Shown: positions 7,806 to 17,332, numbered from the stretch's first letter. The stretch is 46,105 bases of DNA from Clostridiales bacterium GWD2_32_19 (GCA_001795385.1 MGOU01000016.1:1-46105), one strand, 5' to 3'. Made by a program: numbers and translations. The notes: a model not told the origin generated them from the sequence alone.

Positions 7806-8543
7806 CTACGCGTTTTCGTCCTCCAAATCATTTCTCATCTTCTCTATCGCACGTTTTTCTATCCTAGAAATCTGTACTTGTGTCTTATTCAAAATTTTCG
7901 CAACCTCGTCTTGCTTTTTATCTCCATAATACCTAAGAATAACTACCTGTTGTTCCTCTTTATCTAATTTGCTAAGTTCTTGATTTATGAGCACCTTGTT
8001 TTCCACCTCTTCACTTTCATGTTTTGGGCTCTCTATTTTATCAATCAACATTATATTGCATCCATCAGAACTATATATATTATCGTATAAGTATTCTATT
8101 CTTGTGTTTTCTCTTACTTCTAGCGCTGATGTTATTTCTTTTTCTGACACACCTATACTATGTGCAAGCTCTGATATTTTTGGTTCTCTATTGTATACAT
8201 TCTTTAGATTTTCTCTTTCTTTCTTTATTTTTATATATATTTCCTTATCATGTCTACTTACCTTTACCGGGCTATCATCTCTTAGGAAAAGCTTTATTTC
8301 AGATAGTATCAGTATATACGCATATGTAGAAAATTTTGCATTGTAGTTTTCATTAAAGTTTTGAATAGCTTTTATAAGTCCTATACATCCTATCTGAAAC
8401 AAATCATCTTTATCATAACTACTTGTATGTATTCTTCGTACTATACTCCACACTAATTTCAGGTTTTCTTTAACTATAGTTTCTTTCGAATCTTTATCGC
8501 CACTTTGGGCTTTATCTATCAGTTCTAGTATATCCACCAGCAT
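7806..8543 (-). CDS. sigF: RNA polymerase sigma factor SigF (forespore-specific)
   Basis: A 245-residue sigma-70-type factor with region 2 (DLFQIGCIGLIKAIQNFNENYNAKFSTYAY, about residues 46-75), region 3 (LAHSIGVSEKEI) and a C-terminal region 4 helix-turn-helix (KQDEVAKILNKTQVQISRIEKRAIEKM). Assignment as sigma-F rather than sigma-G rests on its position directly after spoIIAB, four bases apart, as in Bacillus. It drives early forespore gene expression. The protein is held inactive by SpoIIAB. Confidence 0.94.
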   Translation of the reverse strand: MLVDILELIDKAQSGDKDSKETIVKENLKLVWSIVRRIHTSSYDKDDLFQIGCIGLIKAIQNFNENYNAKFSTYAYILILSEIKLFLRDDSPVKVSRHDKEIYIKIKKERENLKNVYNREPKISELAHSIGVSEKEITSALEVRENTRIEYLYDNIYSSDGCNIMLIDKIESPKHESEEVENKVLINQELSKLDKEEQQVVILRYYGDKKQDEVAKILNKTQVQISRIEKRAIEKMRNDLEDENA

Positions 8544-8546
8544 CAG

Positions 8547-8981
8547 TTACTCTTCTATTCTTTTTATCATTTTCACTATAGTACCTGCGCCTACTTTTGA
8601 CTCTACCATTATTTCATCCATGAAACTTTGCATTATTGTAAAACCCATACCTGCTCTCTCTTCGTCAGGCTTTGAAGTATATGCTGGTTCTATTGCCTTC
8701 TCTATACTTTCAATACCCACCCCTTTATCCTCTATCGTTATGTGTACTTCCATGTCTTTTATTCCACATCTTACATATATAAAATCCTCCTTACCTTCAT
8801 ATGCGTATATAACAGCATTCGTAACTGCTTCTGATACAGCTGTTTTTATCTCCGTAATAACACTTACCGTAGGATCTAGCTGTGATACAAACGCTGCTAC
8901 TGTCGCTCTTGCAAAACTTTCATTTTCTGACCTATTCAAAAATTGTAATCTCATTTCATTATCAAATGCTACATTCATCAT
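8547..8981 (-). CDS. spoIIAB: Anti-sigma-F factor SpoIIAB (serine kinase)
   Basis: A 144-residue GHKL-fold kinase. N box (EIKTAVSEAVTNAVIYAYEG, about residues 43-62), G1 box (EDKGVGI) and G2 box (ERAGMGFTIMQSFMD) are all present. It binds and inhibits sigma-F, and phosphorylates SpoIIAA on serine. An AAAGGAG site precedes two adjacent ATG codons (8981 and 8978); either could be used. It sits between spoIIAA and sigF, the invariant order of this switch. Confidence 0.95.
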   Translation of the reverse strand: MMNVAFDNEMRLQFLNRSENESFARATVAAFVSQLDPTVSVITEIKTAVSEAVTNAVIYAYEGKEDFIYVRCGIKDMEVHITIEDKGVGIESIEKAIEPAYTSKPDEERAGMGFTIMQSFMDEIMVESKVGAGTIVKMIKRIEE

Positions 8982-9019
8982 AATAAATTACTCCTTTCTT
9001 AGAAACACCATAGTATTAT

Positions 9020-9355
9020 TTACACTAGATCCATTACTTCACCCAAAGTATCATATTTCTTTGCTACACTATATACTCCTGATATTCTAAATATATCGTC
9101 TAAATTATCCTTAACATTTACGAGAAAAACTCCGCCATCCTTATCTTCAACCTTTCTATATCTACCTAGTATCATACCTATACCCGAACTATCCATAAAT
9201 TCAACATTAGTAAAGTCAAATATAACATTTTTTATGTCATCGCTCTCTATTACATCATCAATTTCCACTCTAAGCGTCTTGCTTTCATGATGATCAATCT
9301 CCCCAATAAATTTCACCAACATATTTTTACCTATACACTTATAAACCAAACTCAT
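9020..9355 (-). CDS. spoIIAA: Anti-anti-sigma factor SpoIIAA
   Basis: A 111-residue STAS-domain protein. Its phosphorylated serine is in FMDSSGIGMILGRYR (about residues 56-70). When dephosphorylated in the forespore it displaces sigma-F from SpoIIAB. The ATG at 9355 follows GGGAGG with 8-base spacing. It heads the spoIIA operon. The 140 bases upstream contain TTTGTAGAA (9416-9424) and TTTGTCATT (9373-9381), weak matches to the Spo0A box; no clear sigma-H promoter was found. Confidence 0.94.
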   Translation of the reverse strand: MSLVYKCIGKNMLVKFIGEIDHHESKTLRVEIDDVIESDDIKNVIFDFTNVEFMDSSGIGMILGRYRKVEDKDGGVFLVNVKDNLDDIFRISGVYSVAKKYDTLGEVMDLV

Positions 9356-9497
9356 TTTTTTTCCTCCCATTATTTGTCATTTGTATTTTACACTCTGTAA
9401 CTATAACATACTTCATTTGTAGAAAAACATAAAAACTCGTTACTACACTCTATGATTATCACCTTTGTAAAATTATTATTATAGTGCACTACAATAC

Positions 9498-9525
9498 AAA
9501 AAAAACAGAACTTTTTACAGTTCTG
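9498..9525 (-). terminator. Rho-independent terminator after the DUF1934 gene
   Basis: Minus-strand hairpin CAGAACT/AGTTCTG with a 6-base loop and eight T, immediately after the DUF1934 stop codon. It separates the cell-wall operon from spoIIA. Confidence 0.85.
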
Positions 9526-9912
9526 CTATCTTACTACAATCGTAAGTTCCTTTTCCATTATTTCTGCACTAACAGTCATATCATATTTTATGCTTATATC
9601 ATAATCATAAGCTTGTTGCTTTACTTTTAATTCCTTGGTCAGTATTGACATATCCATTGACCCGCAAGGTGTTTGATACTTAAAATCGTATTTTTGTTTT
9701 TCTTTAAATATCATATTTGTAGGTGGATTTGTATATTTAGTCAGATAAATAGAGTCTTTTTCTATCTTAATATAGTTTTTAACCTTATCATCATCCAAAT
9801 ACTCTATATACTCTGAATCATTTTTTTTAATGTATTTCCCTGTTGTTTTTAGTTCAGTAGTTTGTCCAGCATCTATGCCTTTAACTTCTATATTTACAAC
9901 TCGTTCAACCAT
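9526..9912 (-). CDS. DUF1934 (YwiB-like) beta-barrel protein
   Basis: A 128-residue soluble protein with alternating polar/hydrophobic beta strands. It includes the pattern KNYIKIEKDSIYLTKYTNPPTNMIFKEKQKYDF and then YQTPCGSMDMSILTKEL with the conserved TPCG-type turn. This matches the DUF1934/YwiB lipocalin-like family; its biochemical role is unknown. It lies downstream of murF, separated by a 40-bp palindrome (9936-9975) located 23 bp upstream of its start. The AAGAGGAT site precedes the ATG. It is followed directly by a terminator, so it is the last gene of the unit. Confidence 0.8.
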   Translation of the reverse strand: MVERVVNIEVKGIDAGQTTELKTTGKYIKKNDSEYIEYLDDDKVKNYIKIEKDSIYLTKYTNPPTNMIFKEKQKYDFKYQTPCGSMDMSILTKELKVKQQAYDYDISIKYDMTVSAEIMEKELTIVVR

Positions 9913-9935
9913 AATAGTACCATCCTCTTTTTATC

Positions 9936-9975
9936 GGTAGTGTAAATTATATATAGTACTAAATATTACACTATC
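9936..9975. repeat. 40-bp near-palindrome, copy A
   Basis: It begins GGTAGTGT and ends ACACTATC, with AGTACT near the centre. It is 36/40 identical to copy B at 22532-22571. The 8-base TTTTTATC occurs directly on both sides, either a target duplication or coincidence. It lies between murF and the DUF1934 gene, 23 bp before the latter's start codon. Confidence 0.75.
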
Positions 9976-9978
9976 TTT

Positions 9979-11355
9979 TTATCTAATATTATCTTTAAAA
10001 TAGTTTACTATTTCATTAAATTTATTTCCGTTAGATGCTTTTACAAGCACTACATCATCTTGCTTAATTGTATTACTTAAAAACTCATATGCTTCGCTTT
10101 TCTCATTAAAGTAATAAGCCTCTTTTGATTCTTTTACTATATTATATGTGTGTTTTACTTCTTTACCTATTAGAACAACTACATCTATTGGCTTGCTTTT
10201 TAAATATTCACCTAATTCATTGTGTTTTTCTTCTGAGAAACTCCCTAGTTCTAGTATGTCGCCTAAAATAGCAATTTTTCTCCTATCGCCATATGTATTT
10301 ATCGTTGTTTCTACAGCGCTCATCATAGATAATAAGCTAGCATTATAACAATCGTCAATAATTGTTATATTTCTTTCGAAATTTATTACGCTATATCTTC
10401 TACTTGGAAGCTCGAATTTTTTAATACCCTTTGTTATTTGATTATCTGTTAGTTTAAACAACCTCCCAATCACAAAAGAAAACATAACTGGATACATAAT
10501 ATAACTTAGTACATTATTTACCTCGAATTCAGCTATTTCTTCATTATAGTTAGCTCTGATTTTAGTAAGTTCACCATTTATGCGGCTCACCCCTTCAGAG
10601 TAGCAATCATTTTCTTTATTTTCTCCTACAAATATAACTTCATTATCTATATTTAACAGTCTTAAATACTCGTCATCTCCATTTAAAATGACTACTCCAT
10701 CATCTTTCATGTGCTCAAAAATTTCACTTTTGGCCTTAAGTATTCCTTCTTTGCTTCCTAAATTACCTATATGCGAATCTCCTATATTCGTTATCAGTGC
10801 TATATCAGGTTTTGCAACTTTGCTTAACCTTTCTATCTCTCCAAAACTATTCATACCCATTTCTAATATTGCTATGTCGTATGTTTCGTCTATATTAAAC
10901 ACTGTGATGGGCAAACCAACTTGATTATTATAATTACCTTCTGTCTTTAAAACCTTATATTTTTCACTCAAAACATTATATATCATGTCTTTGGTTGTTG
11001 TCTTCCCAACACTACCTGTTATTGCTATAATGGGTAGTTTAAAGTTCCTCAAATAACCCTCTGCCATGTCTAAAAAGGCCTGATTTGTATCATTTACTTT
11101 TATAATCAGTACATCATTTTTGCTTATATTACTACTGACTTCTTTATCAGTAATAAAACCTATAGCTCCCTTTGAAACAACTTCTTCTATAAAGTTGTTT
11201 CCATCCATTGTTTCACCTTTTATCGGAATAAAGAAGTCACCTGGTTTTATAGTTCTAGAATCGGTTGATATATTTAATATATCAACCGATTCATTTTCAC
11301 TTAATTTAGTCCCTTTTGTCCACTTTATTATATCCTTTTCGCTTATCTTTTTCAT
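9979..11355 (-). CDS. murF: UDP-N-acetylmuramoyl-tripeptide--D-alanyl-D-alanine ligase
   Basis: A Mur ligase of about 458 residues that adds D-Ala-D-Ala to the UDP-MurNAc-tripeptide in the cytoplasm. N-terminal domain: STDSRTIKPGDFFIPIKGETMDGNNF. ATP-binding loop: ITGSVGKTTTKDM (about residues 112-124). Central domain: EGNYNNQVGLP and EMGMNSFGEIERL. C-terminal domain: IIDDCYNASLLSM and ILGDILELG. These are MurF-specific signatures. The ATG at 11355 follows GAAGGGA and lies two bases after the ddl stop. This is biologically neat, since Ddl makes its substrate. Confidence 0.96.
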   Translation of the reverse strand: MKKISEKDIIKWTKGTKLSENESVDILNISTDSRTIKPGDFFIPIKGETMDGNNFIEEVVSKGAIGFITDKEVSSNISKNDVLIIKVNDTNQAFLDMAEGYLRNFKLPIIAITGSVGKTTTKDMIYNVLSEKYKVLKTEGNYNNQVGLPITVFNIDETYDIAILEMGMNSFGEIERLSKVAKPDIALITNIGDSHIGNLGSKEGILKAKSEIFEHMKDDGVVILNGDDEYLRLLNIDNEVIFVGENKENDCYSEGVSRINGELTKIRANYNEEIAEFEVNNVLSYIMYPVMFSFVIGRLFKLTDNQITKGIKKFELPSRRYSVINFERNITIIDDCYNASLLSMMSAVETTINTYGDRRKIAILGDILELGSFSEEKHNELGEYLKSKPIDVVVLIGKEVKHTYNIVKESKEAYYFNEKSEAYEFLSNTIKQDDVVLVKASNGNKFNEIVNYFKDNIR

Positions 11356-11356
11356 G

Positions 11357-12400
11357 TTAGTCCCTTCTTTCAAGTGATAACTCTATCAATCTGTCTATCA
11401 GTTCGGTTTTGCTTATTCCTTCATGCTCCATTAGCATCGGATACATACTTATTGGTGTAAATCCAGGCAATGTGTTAATTTCATTGAAAACTACATCATT
11501 TGTACCTTTCTCAACAAAAAAGTCCAATCTTGATAACCCTTTGCAATCTAGTATTTTATATATTTCTTTTGTATATTCTCTAATCTTCTTTATAGTACTT
11601 TCTTCTAAATTTGTAGGTATTATAGCCTTTGAATCATCGCTTATATATTTAGTTTCATAATCATAAAACTCTGCATTATATGTTATTTCTCCGACAGTAC
11701 TAATTATTGGGTCTTCATTGCCTAATACAGCACATTCTACTTCTATTCCCTCTATTCCTTCTTCTATTAATACTTTTTCATCATATTTAAATGCAGTATT
11801 TATTCCTTCTATTAGCTCTTTTCTATTCTTTGCTTTTGATATTCCTATAGATGAACCACTATTTGCAGGTTTTATAAAGCAAGGATATCCTGTCTTTTTC
11901 TCAATGACTTCTAAATCATATGTATCTTTTACAACTATATATTTTGCTTGTGGTATATTTATTGTATTGACTATAATTTTAGTGAACGCTTTATCCATGC
12001 ATATAGCTGAACTTATCGTATTACATCCCACATATGGAATACCTGCGAGTTCTAGTAATCCTTGAATTTTTCCATCTTCTCCAGTGTTGCCATGTATTAT
12101 ATTGAAAACTACATCTATTTTAAATACCTTAGTTCCTTCATTTTCTAACACCAGTAAGCTTTTCGTGTTGTTTGGCAATATATATGCCTCTTTGCCTTCC
12201 TGTTCCCATGTTCCATCTTTCACTTTAGCTGAATTGTAGTTTTCACAAATCAACCACTTTCCTTCTTTAGTAATGCCTAATACAAAAATATTATATTTTC
12301 CTTTATCTATATTATCTAAAATCATCCCTGCGGAAGTTCTTGAAACCTCGTGCTCTGTCGATTTTCCTCCAAATACGATTAATAAATTCTTTTTAAGCAT
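11357..12400 (-). CDS. ddl: D-alanine--D-alanine ligase
   Basis: A 347-residue ATP-grasp ligase. N-terminal VFGGKSTEHEVSRTSAG, central IHGNTGEDGKIQGLLELAGIPYVG, ATP-grasp PCFIKPANSGSSIGISK, and C-terminal GLSRLDFF with FNEINTLPGFTPISMYP are all present. The omega-loop region contains YDYETKY, as in D-Ala-D-Ala enzymes rather than D-lactate ligases (family knowledge), so the normal dipeptide is expected. It feeds MurF, encoded directly downstream. Confidence 0.96.
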   Translation of the reverse strand: MLKKNLLIVFGGKSTEHEVSRTSAGMILDNIDKGKYNIFVLGITKEGKWLICENYNSAKVKDGTWEQEGKEAYILPNNTKSLLVLENEGTKVFKIDVVFNIIHGNTGEDGKIQGLLELAGIPYVGCNTISSAICMDKAFTKIIVNTINIPQAKYIVVKDTYDLEVIEKKTGYPCFIKPANSGSSIGISKAKNRKELIEGINTAFKYDEKVLIEEGIEGIEVECAVLGNEDPIISTVGEITYNAEFYDYETKYISDDSKAIIPTNLEESTIKKIREYTKEIYKILDCKGLSRLDFFVEKGTNDVVFNEINTLPGFTPISMYPMLMEHEGISKTELIDRLIELSLERRD

Positions 12401-12434
12401 TTACACATCTCCTTTAATAAATACATTGTAAGCA

Positions 12435-13784
12435 CTATCTACGAGCTACAAATTCTTTAAATTTTTCTCCTCTTTCTTTATAATCCTTAAAAGCTCCAAA
12501 ACTTGCAGAAGCAGGAGACATAAGACAAGTTTTACCTTTCTCTGTTACTTCCTTCGCTATACTTACTGCTTCTTCTAAACCATCAAGATATAGTACATTT
12601 TGATTCTCATTTCTATTATATGCCATGTCATATACTTTCTTGCCTGTATCGTATACACATAATATGTTCCTCACATTTGATTCTACTAAGAAATCTGCAA
12701 TCCCTTTGTAATCCACACCCTTGTCGTGTCCTCCAACTATCAGTGTATCTACATTCTTTAGTGCTTTAATTCCTTCCATAGTTGGCTCTGGTATTGTAGC
12801 TTGAGAATCATTATAAAATCTTATTTCACCATATGTGCCTACATATTCAAGTCTATGCGGTTCAGGCTTATAACTATATATACTGTTTTCTATATCATCA
12901 TTACTTATATTTAGCAACTTGCATGCTGCGATTACGGCCATCATGTTATATATATTATGGTCCCCTATTAGGTTACGCTTGTTATTTAAATTATAAACTT
13001 GCTCTCCATTATATGTAATATAGTCTTTCACGACACACACATCAGTACCTTCTGTATCCATTTGACTTATACTTATTTTTTTTGATTTTACATTTATATC
13101 AATAGCAAAACCATTTACAACATCATTATCTTTATTATATATAAATATATCCTTATCATTTTGATGCTTTACAATATTAAACTTAGCTTTTTGATAATTT
13201 TCAAGTGTTCCATGATTGCTTAAATGGTCTTTGAACATATTAAGCATTATTGCTATACGGGGAGAATTACAGATATATTCTAGTTGAAATGATGATAATT
13301 CGTATATAATCGTTGTATCTTTACCTATATTCTCTATCTGATCAAATGCTGGCACCCCGACATTTCCAACCAAAACAACATCTACACCCGCATTTTTAAG
13401 TATGTGCGTTATTAATGTTACTATTGTTGTTTTACCCTTAGTACCTGTAACACCTATTATATTTTTACTATACTGTTTTAAAAACATGTCTGTCTGTGAA
13501 GTTATATTTTCTATTTCGCTCGAATCTTCTAATATGATCCCTGGACTTTTGATTACCATGTCATAATCTTTCATGCATTTTAGATAATCTTCTCCTAAAT
13601 GAAGTGTTACCTTTTCATCATGCTTTATAAGCTCGTCATTTTTAATGCTTTCAACTTTATCTGCAACGCCTAAATGTATATCTTTTAATTCTTTCCTTAT
13701 AAAATTATATGTTGACTTTCCTTCTCTTCCAAAACCGAGTATAAGTATTTTTTTATTTTTCAATTCGTTATATATGTTATTCAT
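12435..13784 (-). CDS. murD: UDP-N-acetylmuramoyl-L-alanine--D-glutamate ligase
   Basis: A 449-residue Mur ligase that adds D-Glu to UDP-MurNAc-L-Ala. Domain 1 has ILILGFGREGKSTYNF and the conserved MVIKSPGI. The P-loop is IGVTGTKGKTTIV (about residues 109-121). ELSSFQLEYI and NMFKDHLSNHGT mark the catalytic region. C-terminal PHRLEYVG, NDSQATIPEPT and LIVGGHDKGVDY are MurD-type. The ATG at 13784 is preferred to one three codons upstream, because the latter abuts GGAGG with no spacing. It is followed by ddl and preceded by murI, which supplies its D-glutamate. Confidence 0.95.
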   Translation of the reverse strand: MNNIYNELKNKKILILGFGREGKSTYNFIRKELKDIHLGVADKVESIKNDELIKHDEKVTLHLGEDYLKCMKDYDMVIKSPGIILEDSSEIENITSQTDMFLKQYSKNIIGVTGTKGKTTIVTLITHILKNAGVDVVLVGNVGVPAFDQIENIGKDTTIIYELSSFQLEYICNSPRIAIMLNMFKDHLSNHGTLENYQKAKFNIVKHQNDKDIFIYNKDNDVVNGFAIDINVKSKKISISQMDTEGTDVCVVKDYITYNGEQVYNLNNKRNLIGDHNIYNMMAVIAACKLLNISNDDIENSIYSYKPEPHRLEYVGTYGEIRFYNDSQATIPEPTMEGIKALKNVDTLIVGGHDKGVDYKGIADFLVESNVRNILCVYDTGKKVYDMAYNRNENQNVLYLDGLEEAVSIAKEVTEKGKTCLMSPASASFGAFKDYKERGEKFKEFVARR

Positions 13785-13801
13785 TATTTTCATCCTCCCT
13801 A

Positions 13802-14602
13802 TTACTTTATATCCACATTTTCTTCTATCTTAATATTTATATCATCAAATAGGTTTTCAAAATACTTTTTATATCTCTCACATGAATCGCTAAAATATAA
13901 TTCCATGTTACCTCTGGTGTCGCTAGTGTTTTGTATTTTCTTTTCCATAATATCTTTTATCACATATTCAACTATTGGTATAGAAGTATTAATTATTTTG
14001 ATTTTATTATTAAAATATTTTTCAATGTTATCTTCCCATACCGTATAGTGTGTGCAGCCTAAAACTATTGCTTCCGGCTGTATTTCTTTATACTGGTACA
14101 AACTCCTTTCTATTGCATCCTCAACTATTACACCGTCTAGTAACCCTTGCTCAATAATAGGAACAAAGAGTGGACATGCTTTGGAATGAACTTGTATAGT
14201 TGTTGCTGCCTCTTTTACCTTTCTCTCATATATATTACTTTGTATCGTTGCACTTGTGGCTATCACGCCTATTTTATCAAATCCAGCTTTCTTGATATAT
14301 GCAATCGTTGGGTCTATTACATCAGCAACAGGCATTTGTGCGGTATCTTTTATTACATCAAGTGCAACTGAACTCATCGTATTGCACGCTATCACTATAT
14401 ATTTAACATCTTGCTTACATAGAAATCCTATTATTTGTTTAGCAAATTCTCTTATGTTTTCTTTAGATTTATCTCCATAAGGAACTCTTGCATTATCTCC
14501 AAAATATATTATATTCTCGTTTGGAAGTCTTTCTCTGAGAAGCTTTACAACCGTAAGTCCTCCTAGTCCTGAATCTATTACTGCCACTTTTTTGTTATTC
14601 AT
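13802..14602 (-). CDS. murI: Glutamate racemase
   Basis: A 266-residue cofactor-independent racemase that makes D-glutamate for MurD. Both catalytic cysteines are present: IVIACNTMSSVA (Cys near residue 73) and AIVLGCTHYTVW (Cys near residue 185). The N-terminal AVIDSGLGGLTVVK and YFGDNARVPYGDKS complete the signature. The ATG at 14602 follows TTAGGAG. Its first eight bases overlap the end of the upstream O-antigen-ligase-like gene, indicating coupled translation. Confidence 0.95.
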   Translation of the reverse strand: MNNKKVAVIDSGLGGLTVVKLLRERLPNENIIYFGDNARVPYGDKSKENIREFAKQIIGFLCKQDVKYIVIACNTMSSVALDVIKDTAQMPVADVIDPTIAYIKKAGFDKIGVIATSATIQSNIYERKVKEAATTIQVHSKACPLFVPIIEQGLLDGVIVEDAIERSLYQYKEIQPEAIVLGCTHYTVWEDNIEKYFNNKIKIINTSIPIVEYVIKDIMEKKIQNTSDTRGNMELYFSDSCERYKKYFENLFDDINIKIEENVDIK

Positions 14603-15809
14603 TATCCCATCTCCTAATTTCAACATACTGGCTTGTCAAAAAGAAAACCACATAAAACATTGCCGCATTTTTATAGTAAAAGAGCGTATGTTCAGCTATT
14701 CCATTTATCATAAATCCAGTCAGTATCGATATTCCCATAATAAGAATCAGTTTTTGCATTTTTTTATTGCTATGTAGTATAACTTTTATATAGTTAAAAT
14801 ATATTTGACCTATAAAAACCACAAATGCTATAAGACCTATTACTCCTGATTCTGCAAAGACTTCTAACACTGTATTATGTGCATGTGCGACTATTTTAGT
14901 CTTACCGAGATAATTATTGTATTCCTCCATGTAAGCACCACTTCCATAACCTACACCTGTAAAAAAGTTATCATTTATCATTTGCATCGTCGTTTCCCAT
15001 ATTTTAAGCCGATAGTCCACTGTCGAGTCATGCACACTCATACTCCTTATTCTTGACATAAGCACTGATGGTAAAAATGGTATGATGCATATCCCACCAA
15101 TTATGAGATATAAAATGTATTTTATGTTTAGGAGCACTATAAATATTACGATTGCAGCTACAAATCCAAGCATTCCAGTTCTTGAAAATGTAAGCCCTAG
15201 ACTTATTATAAATATAATTACTGAAAGAGCATAGTAAGCTTTCACTATTAACTTTCTTTCATTTAACATCATAAATAATGCAATAGGTATTACTATAACC
15301 AAAAATATAGCAAGTAAATTCGGATTTTCAAAAGTTGAAATCACCCTAAACTTAATTTCATCCCTTACGCTTGGGTCTAGCCACGCTTTTTGCATAGGTT
15401 TAATGTACACCGCTTGATAAAACCCATATAAACACACAAGTAATGTTGACATGTTTATAAGATGCAGTACCCGTTTTACAAGTTTATCATTTGATATAAC
15501 ATTTCTAGTTATCATGCCAAAAATAATTATTATAATATAAAATGCATACTCAAAAGCACTAAGTACTTGTGCTTTTGAAAATATAGTTGCAATTAAAAAT
15601 GCTACAGACATTATCAGTAAATAAACATCTAACTTATTGTATGTATATATTCTTTCTTTTACAATTATTTTCCTTAAAAGGTATATAACTATACACCCTA
15701 TCATTAGCTTTACAAGTCCTGTAGGCGACACAAAAGGTATCAAAAAAATTGTACCCATAACACACATTATTTCTATTATCTTCAAAAAATACTTTATCTT
15801 ATTCATCAT
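14595..15809 (-). CDS. O-antigen ligase/polymerase family membrane protein
   Basis: A 404-residue polytopic membrane protein with about ten to twelve hydrophobic segments. A large extracytoplasmic loop near residues 285-315 contains GVGYGSGAYMEEYNNYLG and the characteristic AHAHNTVLEVFAESGVIGL. That loop is the Wzy_C/WaaL family signature. In Gram-positive bacteria such proteins ligate or polymerise surface polysaccharides or wall glycans; the substrate cannot be predicted. It is co-transcribed between cca and murI, suggesting a cell-surface role. Confidence 0.85.
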   Translation of the reverse strand: MMNKIKYFLKIIEIMCVMGTIFLIPFVSPTGLVKLMIGCIVIYLLRKIIVKERIYTYNKLDVYLLIMSVAFLIATIFSKAQVLSAFEYAFYIIIIIFGMITRNVISNDKLVKRVLHLINMSTLLVCLYGFYQAVYIKPMQKAWLDPSVRDEIKFRVISTFENPNLLAIFLVIVIPIALFMMLNERKLIVKAYYALSVIIFIISLGLTFSRTGMLGFVAAIVIFIVLLNIKYILYLIIGGICIIPFLPSVLMSRIRSMSVHDSTVDYRLKIWETTMQMINDNFFTGVGYGSGAYMEEYNNYLGKTKIVAHAHNTVLEVFAESGVIGLIAFVVFIGQIYFNYIKVILHSNKKMQKLILIMGISILTGFMINGIAEHTLFYYKNAAMFYVVFFLTSQYVEIRRWDNE

Positions 15810-15838
15810 CTTATCCCTCTCATGTCAAATATATCATT

Positions 15839-17173
15839 TTAGCCATGCTTTCTATTCCTTTTCACAACATCTATCAGCTTCTCTTTGTCGTTCATCTCAG
15901 GGTACTCTACCACCAGTTTAAATAATTTTTCTAGTATCACACCGATTTCTTTACCTTCTGTTATACCAATACTTATTAGGTCACGCCCATCTATCTTCAT
16001 TTCACCTTTAGATATGCATTGCTGTTTTTTTTTAATTTCATAGTATATTTTCTCTATTTCGCGGCTTTTCTTTATATCCTCTTTCTTTATTTCTAGATTC
16101 TTAGCTGAGTCATCTGCTCTCTGTACTGCCAGCAAATCTAGAAAAATATCATCTCCTATTTTAGCAACAGCCTTTCTAACCGATTTTTCTGATGCAAGCA
16201 TCCTATAATCATGAAACCTTATAAGCCTTGTTATTTTTTTAATACTCTTATTATCAAACTTCAATCTACTCAAAATTTTGCCGGCCAAACTTTCACTTAC
16301 TACTCCATGTCCATAAAAATGTCCAATTCCTTTTTTATCAAAGCTCTTTGTAAGTGGTTTTCCAAAATCGTGTAAAAGCATGGTCCATCTAAGTACAGGA
16401 TCTTTTTCAATGTTTCTTACTGCTTCTAATGTATGATCTGCTACATTATATATATGATACGGATTGTCCTGTTCAAATCCTATACACTTTTCAAATTCTG
16501 GTAATATGTGTTGCATGAGACCTGATTCATGTAAACTCATGATTTTTTCTGGATGGCTCGATGTCAAAATTTTAGTTAGTTCTTCTCTAACTCTCTCTGC
16601 ACTTATATTTTTAATAAGGTTATTATTTTGCTTTATCGACTCAAATGTTTCCTTTTCTATTTCAAATCCTAATTGTGCTGAAAACCTTATGGCTCTTAGC
16701 ATACGCAAGCCATCTTCATTAAATCTATCGTTCGGATTCCCTACACATCTTATAATCTTTCTTTCTATATCTAGTGTACCATCAAATAAATCTATCATTC
16801 CATCTATATCATTATATGCAATCGCATTTATAGTAAAATCTCGTCTTTTTAAATCTTCCTCTATCTTCTTCGTAAAAAATACCTCTTCTGGTCGTCTGTT
16901 ATCAATATACTCCCCATCTATCCTGTATGTTGTGACTTCCACCTGCCCACCCTGAGTAAGCACCGTCACTGTACCATGTTTGATGCCTGTATCTACTGTT
17001 TTCTCAAATATCTTCTTAATATCCTCAGGCTCTCCTGATGTGGTTATATCCCAATCATTTGGAGTTCTATTCATAAGTGTGTCTCTAACACAACCCCCAA
17101 CTACATAGGCTTCATATCCACTATTTATAATCATATCCACTACTAACTTTATACTTGCTGGTATATTTATCAT
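15839..17173 (-). CDS. cca: CCA-adding tRNA nucleotidyltransferase with HD domain
   Basis: A 444-residue class II nucleotidyltransferase that adds or repairs the 3' CCA of tRNAs. Head domain: YVVGGCVRDTLMNRTPNDWDITTSG, with the catalytic D-W-D at about residues 40-42. RRDFTINAIAYN is the neck motif, and RFNEDGLRMLRAIRFSAQLGF follows. A C-terminal HD domain has LLHDFGKP and RFHDYR. The ATG at 17173 follows AGAGGGA; the upstream in-frame stretch lacks homology and overlaps the promoter. It is the first gene of the cell-wall run. Confidence 0.94.
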   Translation of the reverse strand: MINIPASIKLVVDMIINSGYEAYVVGGCVRDTLMNRTPNDWDITTSGEPEDIKKIFEKTVDTGIKHGTVTVLTQGGQVEVTTYRIDGEYIDNRRPEEVFFTKKIEEDLKRRDFTINAIAYNDIDGMIDLFDGTLDIERKIIRCVGNPNDRFNEDGLRMLRAIRFSAQLGFEIEKETFESIKQNNNLIKNISAERVREELTKILTSSHPEKIMSLHESGLMQHILPEFEKCIGFEQDNPYHIYNVADHTLEAVRNIEKDPVLRWTMLLHDFGKPLTKSFDKKGIGHFYGHGVVSESLAGKILSRLKFDNKSIKKITRLIRFHDYRMLASEKSVRKAVAKIGDDIFLDLLAVQRADDSAKNLEIKKEDIKKSREIEKIYYEIKKKQQCISKGEMKIDGRDLISIGITEGKEIGVILEKLFKLVVEYPEMNDKEKLIDVVKRNRKHG

Positions 17174-17210
17174 AAAATTCCCTCTTTCTCCAATATGTAA
17201 TCTGTAAATT

Positions 17211-17239
17211 ATTATACTACATTTACAATATTTTGACAA
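17211..17239 (-). promoter_or_regulatory. Sigma-A promoter of the cca-mur operon
   Basis: Minus-strand -35 TTGTCA (17239-17234), a 17-base spacer and a consensus -10 TATAAT (17216-17211), 38 bases before the cca start codon. Confidence 0.8.
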
Positions 17240-17242
17240 CAT

Positions 17243-17288
17243 CAAAACAAAAAACGTGTTATAAATATATGCACGTTTTTTGTTTTGG
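17243..17288. terminator. Rho-independent terminator after the phospholipase-D-fold gene
   Basis: A long, nearly perfect inverted repeat (CAAAACAAAAAACGTG and its complement, about 15-16 bp) surrounds a 13-base loop. The A and T runs allow function on both strands. It insulates the cca promoter. Confidence 0.85.
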
Positions 17289-17332
17289 TATAAATTATAT
17301 ATTTTAATTTAGTTAATTTATATACTCTATCT

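Noticed and set aside
9373-9466. Spo0A boxes and a sigma-H promoter for spoIIA
   Set aside because: TTTGTAGAA and TTTGTCATT are one- and two-mismatch matches to the box; no -35/-10 pair with correct sigma-H spacing was seen, so no feature is listed.
9936-9975. NrdR or FapR box as identity of the 40-bp palindrome
   Set aside because: The TAGTGT/ACACTA arms face the wrong way for NrdR. The core resembles only part of a FapR site, and the DUF1934 gene is not a lipid gene.
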